Positions 1 to 7,843 of a stretch of DNA of 64,000 nt are shown one piece after another; within the stretch, counting starts at the first letter, position 1, and every line of letters starts with the position of its first letter. This stretch comes from Paenibacillus whitsoniae (lineage in GTDB: Bacteria; Bacillota; Bacilli; Paenibacillales; NBRC-103111), in assembly GCF_003955665.1 (NCBI RefSeq), contig NZ_RXHU01000085.1, forward strand, positions 1 to 64,000, read 5' to 3'. The position numbers and the translations under genes are program-made. The notes under the pieces were generated by a model. The model saw only the letters and a program-made list of their open reading frames with translations, was not told the DNA's origin and did no database searches.

Positions 1-143
1 CCGATAGTTATCCCAGTCTCAAAGGCAGGTTGCCTACGTGTTACTCACCCGTCCGCCGCTATCCCCGAAGGGACCGCTCGACTTGCATGTATTAGGCACG
101 CCGCCAGCGTTCGTCCTGAGCCAGGATCAAACTCTCCATAAAG
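1..143 (-). rRNA. 16S rRNA, 5' end (partial)
   Basis: The reverse strand carries the universal 16S 5' sequence AGAGTTTGATCCTGGCTCAG followed by the conserved 'GACGAACGCTGGCGGCGTGCCTAATACATGC' region (quoted in part: GACGAACGCTGGCGGCG) and a V1 loop typical of Bacillota. The gene runs off the left edge, so only about 143 nt are present. The exact mature 5' end cannot be fixed within a few bases. It lies on the same strand as the ribosomal-protein genes, as do the rrn operons downstream of pdaB in Bacillus subtilis. Confidence 0.97.
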
Positions 144-293
144 AAAATCTGACTTGCTCATTTGACTTGCTAGCGAGATTTTTCAATCTCATTATAGTTG
201 ATTACTCAACCGATTTGCTTACTCACTCGTTGTTCAGTTTTCAAGGAACAATGACTTGCTTTTTTCATCGCCTCGTTTAGCGGCGACTTTTTC

Positions 294-323
294 AATATAT
301 CACATTATCATCTGTGATTGCAA
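294..323 (-). promoter_or_regulatory. rrn operon promoter
   Basis: Reading leftwards there is TTGCAA (318-323), an 18-nt spacer and TATATT (294-299), about 150 nt upstream of the 16S start. The pre-rRNA leader between it and 16S contains the element TTGAAAACTGAACAA (around 233-247), which is common in Bacillota rRNA leaders and spacers and supports the assignment. Another promoter further upstream is possible but less clear. The rest of 144-415 holds no gene. Confidence 0.6.
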
Positions 324-415
324 GTTTTTTTCAAAAAACTTTTTTTACAGCCTGTCCGATCTAACGAATTTGACTGTTGCCCTCAAAGTGACGTTTTATA
401 AGTTAACACACGATT

Positions 416-442
416 AGAGGATAAGTCAAGCACTTATCCTCT
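416..442. terminator. Perfect hairpin between small ORF and rrn promoter
   Basis: An 11-bp perfect stem (AGAGGATAAGT, 416-426; ACTTATCCTCT, 432-442) with a 5-nt loop overlaps the stop codon of the small gene at 441. The T-run (ATTTTTT) lies on the plus-strand 3' side, so as an intrinsic terminator it works best against rightward transcription. On the leftward strand the hairpin follows the stop codon but has no U-tail. Confidence 0.6.
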
Positions 443-671
443 ATTTTTTCTGTGCTTGGTAATTGCGGTTCCTGGCATACTTGGAAATCTCTTTGGGAGT
501 CGCGAGCCGCGCATACATGCGGAAGATTACTTTGTATCTGGACTCGATAGCACCCTTTATTTCTTGATCGATCCTTTTATCGTTTAAATCAAATAACATT
601 TCATCCAACTCTTTGCGAAGCACGTAATCCAATTCTCTGCACTCTCTGTCATTGAACAAAAATCCTAGCAT
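441..671 (-). CDS. Small conserved-looking hypothetical protein (76 aa)
   Basis: I do not recognise a named family. The product is soluble and highly charged, rich in Asp/Glu and Arg/Lys, with no signal peptide or membrane segment; it ends in a basic tail (KYARNRNYQAQKK). It starts at ATG 671, preceded by AAGGGG. A TTG four codons upstream (683), with GAGAGGGG immediately in front, is the alternative. It follows the SpoIIM-family gene and a 148-nt gap, and its stop codon lies inside the hairpin at 416-442. The regular charge pattern and placement support a real gene; no function is claimed. Confidence 0.55.
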   Translation of the reverse strand: MLGFLFNDRECRELDYVLRKELDEMLFDLNDKRIDQEIKGAIESRYKVIFRMYARLATPKEISKYARNRNYQAQKK

Positions 672-819
672 ACACCCCTTCAAACCCCTCTCAACTGTAG
701 AGATTTACGGCACATACAGTGTAATTCAGAAATTGGGCCGAAATTGTTCGTCCGCTTCATTTCTGCCTTATTGTTATGCTCAGATTTTTACAGTTTTATG
801 ACTGGGATTTGAAAATATT

Positions 820-1431
820 TTACAAATGAACCAACCAGTAGGTTAGCGTGCTTTCAATAATCGCCGCAAGCAGGAGCAGCGCCACGATGGCCACGATCAA
901 CGTTTTACTCAGTCGGAAGACATTCGCAAGCTCGCGCCGCGCCGTCCTTCTTTCAACAGGAAGGAACAACTGACCCCCCATTTTCCATACTAGCATGCCG
1001 ACCTTTAAACCATATGCGCAAGCAATAAGAATAACAGGGATCTCAATAATACCATGCGGTAGAATCCCCTTGAGAACGACGGAAAGCGTACTTTCATTTG
1101 TTTGCAAGGAAAGTACATAACCCAGAATCATCCCATTGGCAACCAACATATACAGGGGAAGCACCCCGAAGAACAGACCTAGGAAGATGATCAGGACCGA
1201 TTTTACCGCATTATTCAGAAATATAAATATAAAATACCAAATCTGCGGATTCCCCTTTGCACTAAGCGATTGACTAACGGATTTTAGACCCTGCAGCTGC
1301 CCTTCCAGAAAGAACGAATACCGATCGGAATTGGCCCAACCCAAATAAAAACTAATTGCAAAAACGACCAACACAACGACGAAGTAATGCTTCATATCGG
1401 TAAAATGCCGAAACAACCCTTTAAAATTCAT
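820..1431 (-). CDS. SpoIIM-family (DUF95) integral membrane protein
   Basis: A 203-aa multi-pass membrane protein: hydrophobic segments near residues 13-32, 75-105, 110-130, 140-160 and 180-200. The internal sequence 'ILPHGIIEIPVILIA' is the hallmark H-G-x-x-E-x-P motif of the SpoIIM/DUF95 family. In B. subtilis SpoIIM is part of the engulfment DMP complex (SpoIID-SpoIIM-SpoIIP), but the family also has non-sporulation members, so equivalence with SpoIIM is not certain. The start is ATG 1431, which has GGAGGA seven bases upstream; the longer reading frame to 1482 has no ribosome-binding site. It is divergent from pdaB, within a sporulation gene cluster. Confidence 0.8.
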   Translation of the reverse strand: MNFKGLFRHFTDMKHYFVVVLVVFAISFYLGWANSDRYSFFLEGQLQGLKSVSQSLSAKGNPQIWYFIFIFLNNAVKSVLIIFLGLFFGVLPLYMLVANGMILGYVLSLQTNESTLSVVLKGILPHGIIEIPVILIACAYGLKVGMLVWKMGGQLFLPVERRTARRELANVFRLSKTLIVAIVALLLLAAIIESTLTYWLVHL

Positions 1432-1542
1432 GTCCATTCCTCCATGTCCCGAAGCATAAGTGCTTTGTGTACGAGCATACATTAGTTACTAAAAGATAAA
1501 CAAGCTCTGCCCATTCGCAGGTTAAGGAGGTACAGGCTGTCT

Positions 1543-2310
1543 ATGAACTATTTTTTCGTTTTTAATGCCAGCAAGCTCAAACAGTATGTTTTCATCGCAC
1601 TTGCCGTTGTCTTTGCAGCTGCGATCGTGTACTCCGAGCAAAGCCATGTATCGGTCTTCATGAATTCTGAGCCGTCCGCGATTTACAGCGTACAGACCGA
1701 GAAAAAAGTGATCGCACTGACCTTTGATATTTCCTGGGGGGAAGAGCGCGCAGAACCGATCGTGAAGACGCTCAAGGAGAATGGCGTCAGCGAGGCTACC
1801 TTCTTCTTATCTTCCCCATGGAGTAAAGCGCATCCGGAGATCGTTGATCAGATCAAAAAAGCAGGCTTTGAAATCGGCAGTCACGGCAATGACTTCACGA
1901 ACTACAGCAAGCTTGACGACGAAGAAATTCGCAAACAAATTTCTACAGCACACAGTATTTTGACTGAATTGATCGGAAAAGAGCCGAGCCTCATTCGACT
2001 GCCTAACGGTGATTTCGACAAACGTGTGCTGCGCATTGCCGACGATATGGGCTACTCGGTGATTCAATGGGATACCGATTCCCAGGATTGGCTGAACAAA
2101 GGCGTAGATACGCTGATCAACCGCGTTGTTAACAAAGCGCACCCGGGCGACATCGTGCTGCTGCATGCCAGCGACGCCTCCCTGCAAACGAATGAAGCGC
2201 TGCCGGTCATCATCAAACAACTCCGCGACAAAGGCTATCAATTCGTGACGGTGAGTGATCTCATCAAGCAGACCGAAGTGGATACAGTGCCGGTGGAAGA
2301 CCAAGCCTAA
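1543..2310 (+). CDS. pdaB: PdaB-type polysaccharide deacetylase family protein
   Basis: A 255-aa protein with an N-terminal membrane/signal segment (residues about 14-31) and a NodB-homology domain (about 55-245). Motifs visible: 'ALTFDISWGEE', 'FFLSSPW', 'IGSHGNDF', 'IRLPNGDF' and 'QWDTDSQDW'; the ISWG version of motif 1 is typical of PdaB (YbaN). In B. subtilis PdaB is made under sporulation control and is needed to keep the spore cortex after late sporulation. AAGGAGGT precedes the ATG by about 11 nt. It is one of only two plus-strand genes in the window, convergent with kbaA and sharing the terminator at 2335-2362. Confidence 0.9.
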   Translation: MNYFFVFNASKLKQYVFIALAVVFAAAIVYSEQSHVSVFMNSEPSAIYSVQTEKKVIALTFDISWGEERAEPIVKTLKENGVSEATFFLSSPWSKAHPEIVDQIKKAGFEIGSHGNDFTNYSKLDDEEIRKQISTAHSILTELIGKEPSLIRLPNGDFDKRVLRIADDMGYSVIQWDTDSQDWLNKGVDTLINRVVNKAHPGDIVLLHASDASLQTNEALPVIIKQLRDKGYQFVTVSDLIKQTEVDTVPVEDQA

Positions 2311-2334
2311 AGCCGCTTTCATACCTAAACAGAC

Positions 2335-2362
2335 AAAAAGAGCTAATGATTTAGCTCTTTTT
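2335..2362. terminator. Bidirectional terminator pdaB/kbaA
   Basis: A perfect inverted repeat AAAAAGAGCTAA (2335-2346) / TTAGCTCTTTTT (2351-2362) with a TGAT loop. A-run and T-run on the two sides make it work in both directions between the convergent genes. The kbaA stop codon (2351) lies inside the right arm. Confidence 0.85.
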
Positions 2363-2938
2363 GTTTTCCAATATTTTATGCAGGGTCAGGATTTGCCATG
2401 CATTGCACACAATCAGCGGTGCAAACATAAAAAGAGTTGTCGCGGCATTATCCTCTTGGAGTGCAGGAACGGCCTCCAACACCGTTACGACCGTCATAAA
2501 GAAAAGCGTTGGAATAAAAGCGTTGCGGTTGGTCAATTTCACTTTCCAGTAGCCAATGCCTACCGCAATGATCAGAATGATGATTGGTGTAATGAAATAA
2601 CTGGACAATGAACCTGAACCATTTTTACGCAAATACACGAGATCAAACATCACGACAATGACGACGGCGAGCTGCAGCAATTCCCAAACCGTCTTGGACC
2701 TGATGATGCCAATCGCGATAAAACGGACAATTAAATAGGCGAAAAAGCCCATTTGACTGAGTAAACTGATAATGCCTCCGCCTAGAATCATAATAAGCAA
2801 ATTAAATCCATAGCCAGACAGGCCCATTACCGAAAAATCTTTGTCTGATAATTGAAGAATTAATCCGATCACCGTTGATACAACGATGCCCAGTAACAAG
2901 GTTGTCCAAAACAAATGAAACCATTTCCGCAGCGTCAA
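2351..2938 (-). CDS. kbaA: KinB-signalling pathway activation protein KbaA
   Basis: A 195-aa membrane protein with about six hydrophobic segments and short charged loops, the KbaA profile ('LRKWFHLFWTTLLLG', 'GFFAYLIVRFIA', 'LVYLRKNGSG', 'TLHKILENKK'). In B. subtilis KbaA is required for KinB-dependent phosphorelay activation at sporulation onset. The chosen start is TTG 2938, because GGAGGG lies seven bases upstream; an in-frame TTG at 2962 has no comparable site and would add eight residues. Gene order cwlD-salA-gerD-kbaA-pdaB matches B. subtilis, which supports the assignment. Confidence 0.88.
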   Translation of the reverse strand: MTLRKWFHLFWTTLLLGIVVSTVIGLILQLSDKDFSVMGLSGYGFNLLIMILGGGIISLLSQMGFFAYLIVRFIAIGIIRSKTVWELLQLAVVIVVMFDLVYLRKNGSGSLSSYFITPIIILIIAVGIGYWKVKLTNRNAFIPTLFFMTVVTVLEAVPALQEDNAATTLFMFAPLIVCNAWQILTLHKILENKKS

Positions 2939-3081
2939 CTGATTTCCCTCCACGATTTTCAACTCTAATTGTTAATTGTACCAACCTTTCCGGGAAAAAT
3001 CCAATGATAGCCTCTTATAATCTTCCCCTTTTCACACATACTACTGGTATATTATAAAGCTACGGGAAGGGAGATTCGGTC

Positions 3082-3852
3082 ATGTTCACTACGACCTTTA
3101 AAAAAGTTCATGTTATACCGATCATTTCGATGGCAGTCCTCTTGGCTTCCTGCGGGACGGACAACTCCTCTCAGGGACAATCGCAGGGCTACACCTACAA
3201 AGAGCAAAAGGCGATGGTTCTGGATATTCTCAAATCGGACGAGGGCAAAAAGGCGATCAGCGTAGCCAACCAAGCGATTATGAACGGTGAGGTCGGCACC
3301 AACAGCTTCGCTGGGCAGTCTCAAATCAAACTGCTATCGGCGAACGAATCGCTGCAGCTGCAAATGGCTGTAAAGGATGTTCTGACCTCCAAAGAGAACA
3401 ATCAATTTCTAACCGACATGATGAAAGACCCGAAATTTGCTGGCGATTTCGCCAAAGCGATTCAGAAAGACACCAAGCAAATGTTCAAAGAGTTGCTGAA
3501 AGATCCTACCTATCAAAAAGCGCTCATCGATGCGATGAAAAATCCCGAATACGAGAAAATGACTCTCGATGTCATGAAAACTGCGCCTTACCGCCAGCAA
3601 ATGATGACCGTTATGGAAGAATCGTTGCAAAGTCCTCTGTTCAAGGCCCAGATGGTCGAGCTTTTGAAGGCCGCCATTGTGCAGCAAACGAGGCAGGAGC
3701 AAGTTCCCACCGCACAGAGTGCATCGAAGGGGAATCAATCGAGTCAATCGAAGGATAGCCAACAGGATAAAGAGAAGGAGAAAGATGATTCCGGCTCTGA
3801 TAAAAAAGAGGGCGAACAGAAGAGCGATTCCGAGTCCGATTCTGGCTCCTAA
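3082..3852 (+). CDS. gerD: Spore germination lipoprotein GerD
   Basis: A 256-aa lipoprotein: signal peptide with lipobox LLASC (Cys about residue 24), then a repeated helical core with Met/Lys/Asp-rich segments ('FLTDMMKDPKFAGDF', 'MKNPEYEKMTLDVMK'), then a low-complexity acidic Ser/Lys/Asp/Glu tail from about residue 205. GerD is made in the forespore and clusters germinant receptors in the spore inner membrane. AGGGAG lies eight bases before the ATG. It is divergent from kbaA and convergent with salA. The long Lys/Glu/Ser tail is probably disordered. Confidence 0.9.
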   Translation: MFTTTFKKVHVIPIISMAVLLASCGTDNSSQGQSQGYTYKEQKAMVLDILKSDEGKKAISVANQAIMNGEVGTNSFAGQSQIKLLSANESLQLQMAVKDVLTSKENNQFLTDMMKDPKFAGDFAKAIQKDTKQMFKELLKDPTYQKALIDAMKNPEYEKMTLDVMKTAPYRQQMMTVMEESLQSPLFKAQMVELLKAAIVQQTRQEQVPTAQSASKGNQSSQSKDSQQDKEKEKDDSGSDKKEGEQKSDSESDSGS

Positions 3853-3871
3853 GTCCTTCTGTTCAACAAAT

Positions 3872-3900
3872 AAGAGCGTGCCGGAAGGCACGCTCTTTTC
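3872..3900. terminator. Bidirectional terminator gerD/salA
   Basis: An 11-bp stem AAGAGCGTGCC / GGCACGCTCTT (3872-3882, 3887-3897) with GGAA loop and a short T-tail, sitting between the convergent gerD and salA. Confidence 0.85.
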
Positions 3901-5010
3901 CTATTTTTCCAACTTCTGAATGACCGCTTCCGCTACTTCGAGGTACAGTTGTCCCGCTTTGGAATCAGCCTTGTACACCGATGGCGAATAATCCGGTTCC
4001 GAAATATGATTGTCTGGCGCGCCTAACGGGATCTGCGCAAGCAAATCGGTATGCAGGTTCTCAGCAAGCTTAGCGCCGCCGCCTTTGCCGAAGACGTAAT
4101 CGATAGTACCGTCCTTGGCCTCGTAATAGGACATATTCTCAACAATACCCAGAATCTCATGGTTCGTCTGAATAGCCATCGCCCCGGCTCTAGCTGCCAC
4201 AAAGGAAGCTGTTGCGTGAGGCGTCGTGACAATGACTTCTTTACTTTGAGGGATAAGCTGATGTACATCAAGCGCTACGTCCCCGGTGCCTGGAGGCAAG
4301 TCGAGCAAAATGTATTCAACATCGCCCCATTTCACTTCGTTGAAGAAGTTGCGAAGCATTTTGCCCAGCATCGGCCCCCGCCACACAACAGGCGCGTTAT
4401 CCTGCACGAAGAAGCCCATCGAAATAACTTTAACACCAAACTTCTCAACCGGCATTATGACGTTGTCAACTAATTGCGGCTGCTCCTCAATCCCCATCAT
4501 ATCCGGAATGCTGAAGCCGTAAATGTCAGCATCGATAATTCCAACCTTTTTCCCTTTGCGTGCCAGCGCAACTGCGAGGTTCACCGTTACCGTCGACTTG
4601 CCCACACCGCCCTTGCCGCTCGCTACCGCGATAAAATGCACCTTGGACTCTTGTCCAAGAATCGGTTGATCGATCGGCGGCTGTACCGGTTTCTGTTGGG
4701 ATTGCGCGGCGTGCTCATGCTGATGCTGATGTCCGCCCATCTCCTGCTCAATCCGGCCTCTTTCATGATCGGTCATCAGTCTGAACCGAACATGCACCTG
4801 AGAAGCTCCCAGCGCCCCAAGCGCGTCGGCAATAAATGCTTTTGCCTCTTCTTTATATCCTTCGTCGTCCGATGTCGTAATGACACTCAAGGATATGGCC
4901 TCTTCTTTAATCATGACGTCACGCACCAAGTTGAGCTCGACGACGCTCTTCTGAAATTGCGGATCTATGAGAGGCTGCAATGCTTCCATCAATTGTTCTC
5001 GTTGAATCAT
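3901..5010 (-). CDS. salA: Mrp/NBP35-family P-loop ATPase SalA
   Basis: A 369-aa protein: N-terminal MIP18/DUF59-like domain (about 1-90), His/Gln-rich linker ('GGHQHQHEHAAQSQQ'), then a Mrp ATPase domain with Walker A 'SGKGGVGKST' and 'LLDLPPGTGD'. Mrp proteins are linked to Fe-S cluster transfer; in B. subtilis the member at this locus, SalA (YbaL), is described as a regulator of scoC and protease genes. The C-terminal CxxC found in Fe-S carrier Mrp proteins is missing here ('ENMSYYEAKDG'), which fits the SalA subgroup. ATG 5010 has AAAGGTG seven bases upstream; GTG 5016 is less likely. Confidence 0.88.
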   Translation of the reverse strand: MIQREQLMEALQPLIDPQFQKSVVELNLVRDVMIKEEAISLSVITTSDDEGYKEEAKAFIADALGALGASQVHVRFRLMTDHERGRIEQEMGGHQHQHEHAAQSQQKPVQPPIDQPILGQESKVHFIAVASGKGGVGKSTVTVNLAVALARKGKKVGIIDADIYGFSIPDMMGIEEQPQLVDNVIMPVEKFGVKVISMGFFVQDNAPVVWRGPMLGKMLRNFFNEVKWGDVEYILLDLPPGTGDVALDVHQLIPQSKEVIVTTPHATASFVAARAGAMAIQTNHEILGIVENMSYYEAKDGTIDYVFGKGGGAKLAENLHTDLLAQIPLGAPDNHISEPDYSPSVYKADSKAGQLYLEVAEAVIQKLEK

Positions 5011-5066
5011 AGCCACACACCTTTTGTTCGTAATCTACTTTCCTTCGTGGCTTTTATTATATCACA

Positions 5067-5828
5067 TTATGTTGTAGAACCCACTTTTTCCCCTGCAAAA
5101 AAGCGCAAGATTCCCTGATAGACCGATGCAGCCAGCATTTTCTGGTATTTCTCGTCCGCAAGCAGCTTTGCTTCTTCAGGATTAGACAGAAAGCCGACTT
5201 CCACAAGAGCGCTTGGCATTTTCAAGGTTTTCAGCAAATACACGGTTTTGTCCGCCACTTTTGCCACCCGGTCCGTGTTCTCCAGATTCCGCTTAATTTC
5301 GGATTGGATAAGAGCGGCTAGATTCGGATTCTCCGGATTGTTCAAATAGTAGAACGTTTGTGCCCCTCTCCATTTCTCAGAAGGAATGCTATTGAGATGG
5401 ATACTCAAAAATAAATCAGCATCCGTATTATTGATCAGGTCAGCGCGATTGTGAAGGTCTTCCGTTTTCCGCTTGCTGTACCCCTTCGTACCCGATTCCG
5501 CTAAATCGGTATCCGTCTCACGCGTTAAGACGACCACAGCTCCCGCCTGCTGCAGGAAATCACGAAGATGAAGGGTAATGGCCAGGTTAATGTCCTTCTC
5601 AATCACCCCATTCTTGCTCGAAGCACCGCCATCAGGCCCACCATGGCCCGCATCTAAGGCGATTGTTTTGCCGGATAGGGGCAAGCTCCACTGCGAAACG
5701 GACTTCGATTGAGGAAGCTCATAAGCATAAATAAAAACAATGAGTGCAACAAGCATCGCCGAGAGCAGCAGCTTCAGGCTGCCGTGGAAGGTTAGCCAGA
5801 CGACCAGCCTCTTCTTTCTTTTGCGCAT
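5067..5828 (-). CDS. cwlD: N-acetylmuramoyl-L-alanine amidase CwlD
   Basis: A 253-aa Amidase_3 protein with an N-terminal membrane/signal segment (about 8-34). Zinc ligands and catalytic residues are visible: 'LDAGHGGPDGG', 'EKDINL', 'SIHLNS' and 'SALVEVGFLSN'. In Bacillus, CwlD works with PdaA to make the muramic-delta-lactam of spore cortex, the mark recognised by germination lytic enzymes. It lies between salA and cysH. Its start codon follows directly on the T-run of a strong hairpin (5829-5886) whose 3' arm contains the AGAGGTGG ribosome-binding site, so translation could be blocked in read-through mRNA. Confidence 0.93.
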   Translation of the reverse strand: MRKRKKRLVVWLTFHGSLKLLLSAMLVALIVFIYAYELPQSKSVSQWSLPLSGKTIALDAGHGGPDGGASSKNGVIEKDINLAITLHLRDFLQQAGAVVVLTRETDTDLAESGTKGYSKRKTEDLHNRADLINNTDADLFLSIHLNSIPSEKWRGAQTFYYLNNPENPNLAALIQSEIKRNLENTDRVAKVADKTVYLLKTLKMPSALVEVGFLSNPEEAKLLADEKYQKMLAASVYQGILRFFAGEKVGSTT

Positions 5829-5886
5829 AAAAAATCCACCTCTGTTCCCCTATAGACTCTGTAACATCTATATGGGACAGGGTGGA
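5829..5886 (-). terminator. Terminator-like hairpin containing the cwlD RBS
   Basis: On the minus strand, arms TCCACC..CTGT.CCC..TATAGA pair with the complementary series (5835-5856 against 5867-5886) with 1-nt bulges and a 10-nt loop, followed by TTTTTT and then directly ATG of cwlD. The AGAGGTGG (5837-5844) ribosome-binding site is inside the 3' arm. It could end the cysH transcript, hide the cwlD RBS, or both. Confidence 0.7.
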
Positions 5887-5925
5887 CAAATATACCTTGT
5901 TGTTCCTTCGACTACGGATTCCAGC

Positions 5926-6618
5926 TTATTTGTGCAGGCCGCACTCCGTTTTCTCCGAATTCGACCAACGTCCTGCACGAGGGTCTTCACCCGGCATGAC
6001 TTGCCGCGTGCAGTGCGAGCAGCCGATACTAGGATAGTTGCGGTCATGAAGCGGATTGTAGATCACATCATGTTCACGGATGTAATTCCACACGTCTTCA
6101 GACGTCCAGTCTGCCAATGGGTTGAATTTGATGAGACCGAATTTCACATCGTATTCCACTTTTTTGGCATTCGCACGTGTAGGCGCTTGGTCGCGGCGGA
6201 TCCCGGTGATCCATGCGTCGTAGTTTCTGAGAATATCCGTCAGCGGATCTACTTTACGAATGTTGCAGCATTGATTCGCATCCGATTTCCAGAGCTCATC
6301 GCCATATTGCGCCGCTTGCTCTTCAAGCGTCAGTTTTGGAAGTACTTGAACGAACTTTGTGCCATAATGCTGTTCAAGACGGTCTCTCGTTTCATACGTC
6401 TCTTGGAAATGCACGTTCGTATCCAAGTAGAAAATGTCCACGTTGGGATTGATTTTTTGCAGCATATCTACAAGCACGACATCTTCTGCACCAAAGCTGC
6501 ATGCCAGCGTCAAACGGGGAAACGTCTCTATAGCAAGTTTCAGAAGTGCCTCTGGGGATTGGCTTTCAAATTCTTCTGCAGCCTTCGTAACAAACGCTTC
6601 TTTTTCAAATAGATTCAT
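5926..6618 (-). CDS. cysH: Assimilatory (phospho)adenylyl-sulfate reductase CysH
   Basis: A 230-aa protein that reduces APS and/or PAPS to sulfite in sulfate assimilation. The PP-loop-like core 'ACSFGAEDVVLVDML' and the C-terminal catalytic 'ECGLHK' are present. A Cys pair 'NQCCNIRKVDPL' and 'IGCSHCTRQ' form the CC-CxxC set that binds a [4Fe-4S] cluster in APS reductases; B. subtilis CysH, which has the cluster, accepts both substrates. GGAGGA precedes the ATG. It stands alone behind its own sigma-A-type promoter, with no ATP sulfurylase or sulfite reductase gene beside it. Confidence 0.92.
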   Translation of the reverse strand: MNLFEKEAFVTKAAEEFESQSPEALLKLAIETFPRLTLACSFGAEDVVLVDMLQKINPNVDIFYLDTNVHFQETYETRDRLEQHYGTKFVQVLPKLTLEEQAAQYGDELWKSDANQCCNIRKVDPLTDILRNYDAWITGIRRDQAPTRANAKKVEYDVKFGLIKFNPLADWTSEDVWNYIREHDVIYNPLHDRNYPSIGCSHCTRQVMPGEDPRAGRWSNSEKTECGLHK

Positions 6619-6671
6619 CTTACGATTCCTCCAATGTCGTTAATTCCGACCAATATAATATGAATAACTTT

Positions 6672-6699
6672 ATTATATCCGACTTCACCGCTATGTCAA
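6672..6699 (-). promoter_or_regulatory. cysH promoter with overlapping dyad
   Basis: On the minus strand: TTGACA (6694-6699), 16-nt spacer, TATAAT (6672-6677), both perfect sigma-A hexamers, about 60 nt upstream of cysH. The -10 is part of a dyad ATATAATA / TATTATAT with a 10-nt spacer (about 6652-6677), a plausible operator for a sulfur-responsive repressor. I cannot say which regulator. Confidence 0.75.
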
Positions 6700-6757
6700 T
6701 GACTTTTGATCATTTTGGTATTAACTTCTTTGAAGCTTTATAGAACTAGACGGACAG

Positions 6758-6797
6758 CTAAAAAGAAGAACCTCTCCAACATATGCCGGAAAGGTTC
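6758..6797 (-). terminator. Terminator after rpsI
   Basis: On the minus strand a stem GAACCT..TCC / GGA..AGGTTC (6768-6797) is followed by TTCTTCTTTTT, downstream of the rpsI stop, closing the rplM-rpsI unit. Confidence 0.8.
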
Positions 6798-6822
6798 TCG
6801 AGGGTGTGCAAAAGCACGAATA

Positions 6823-7215
6823 TTAACGTTTGGAGAATTGAGGAGCGCGACGAGCTGCTTTCAAGCCGTACTTTTTACGCTCTTTCATGCGGGAATCACG
6901 AGTCAGGAAGCCTGCTTTTTTCAGGGATCCACGGTACTCAGGATCAGCTTTCAACAATGCACGGGAAATCCCGTGACGGATTGCGCCAGCTTGTCCGCTG
7001 ATGCCGCCACCGTTCGCGATAACCAGAACGTCGTACTTACCAACAGTTTCCGTCAACGCTAATGGTTGCTTCACGATCAATTTCAAAGTTTCAAGACCGA
7101 AATACTCATCTAACTCACGTTTATTAATGATGATGCGTCCTTCACCCGGTACAAGGCGCACACGCGCTACCGAATGCTTACGACGACCCGTTCCATAATA
7201 TTGAACTTGTGCCAC
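6823..7215 (-). CDS. rpsI: 30S ribosomal protein S9
   Basis: 130 aa, full length. It opens '[19 protein letters not shown]' and ends in the conserved 'RRAPQFSKR', whose terminal basic residues reach towards the P-site tRNA in the small subunit. It follows rplM by 18 nt, the usual rplM-rpsI pair, and is followed by a terminator. Confidence 0.98.
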   Translation of the reverse strand: MAQVQYYGTGRRKHSVARVRLVPGEGRIIINKRELDEYFGLETLKLIVKQPLALTETVGKYDVLVIANGGGISGQAGAIRHGISRALLKADPEYRGSLKKAGFLTRDSRMKERKKYGLKAARRAPQFSKR

Positions 7216-7233
7216 GAAACGTTCCTCCTTATA

Positions 7234-7671
7234 TTAACCGCGAAGATTCCAAACTTCTGGTTGTTGTGCTTGGTGTGGGTGCTCTGCGCCACCGTAGACT
7301 TTCAGCTTTGTTTTCATGCTGTCGCCTAGGCGGTTCTTAGGAAGCATGCCATGTACGGCGAATTCGATCATGCGGTCAGGTTTGCTGTTCAGCAGGTCCT
7401 GTGCAGAAGTCACTTTCAAACCACCTGGGTACAAAGAGTGACGGTAGTACATTTTGTTTTGCATTTTCTTACCAGTCAGTTTGATCTGGGAAGCGTTGAT
7501 GACGATTACGAAATCGCCTGTATCCACATGTGGAGTAAATTCCGGTTTGTGTTTACCGCGGATGATGCTTGCAACTTCACTTGCAAGACGGCCAAGAGTT
7601 TGGCCAGCAGCGTCAACGATGTACCATTTACGCTCTACTTCATTTGGCTTAGCCATATATGTGGTGCGCAT
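7234..7671 (-). CDS. rplM: 50S ribosomal protein L13
   Basis: 145 aa, the Bacillus length, beginning '[17 protein letters not shown]' with the conserved '[19 protein letters not shown]' core. L13 is an early-assembling large-subunit protein. A strong AGGAGGA site lies before the ATG. Expression is probably from its own promoter (7798-7826) through a structured leader (7741-7792). Confidence 0.98.
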   Translation of the reverse strand: MRTTYMAKPNEVERKWYIVDAAGQTLGRLASEVASIIRGKHKPEFTPHVDTGDFVIVINASQIKLTGKKMQNKMYYRHSLYPGGLKVTSAQDLLNSKPDRMIEFAVHGMLPKNRLGDSMKTKLKVYGGAEHPHQAQQPEVWNLRG

Positions 7672-7740
7672 GCTTAGTCCTCCTAAAAATATATCTCAAA
7701 TACGTAGGTTATTAGATGTTAATTTTACTTAAGTGATGGA

Positions 7741-7792
7741 TTGTTGGTTTCCGTAGCCTGGGGCTGTGGGATAGCCGACCACGAAACGCCAA
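7741..7792 (-). ncRNA. Structured rplM leader (L13-leader-like)
   Basis: In the transcript the arms UUGGcGUUUCGU and ACgGAAACCAA pair, closing over an inner GGCU..AGCC stem with CCCACAGCC in the loop region. It begins close to the predicted transcription start and lies about 70 nt upstream of rplM. Position and motif order resemble the L13 leader family of Bacillota, through which L13 is thought to control its own synthesis. Assigned from memory of the motif, not from a covariance search. Confidence 0.6.
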
Positions 7793-7797
7793 GTTAT

Positions 7798-7826
7798 ATT
7801 TTACACGATCACGCTCGAAGAATCAA
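7798..7826 (-). promoter_or_regulatory. rplM-rpsI promoter
   Basis: TTGATT (7821-7826), 17-nt spacer, TAAAAT (7798-7803) on the minus strand, placing the transcription start just ahead of the structured leader. Confidence 0.65.
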
Positions 7827-7843
7827 GTCTTATGCTGATCTTT

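Noticed and set aside
38-280. Plus-strand open frame across the 16S 5' end
   Set aside because: It lies antisense to conserved rRNA sequence and has no RBS or protein-like composition.
3901-5010. Classical Fe-S carrier ApbC/Mrp
   Set aside because: The C-terminal CxxC is absent, and the neighbours match the salA locus of Bacillus.
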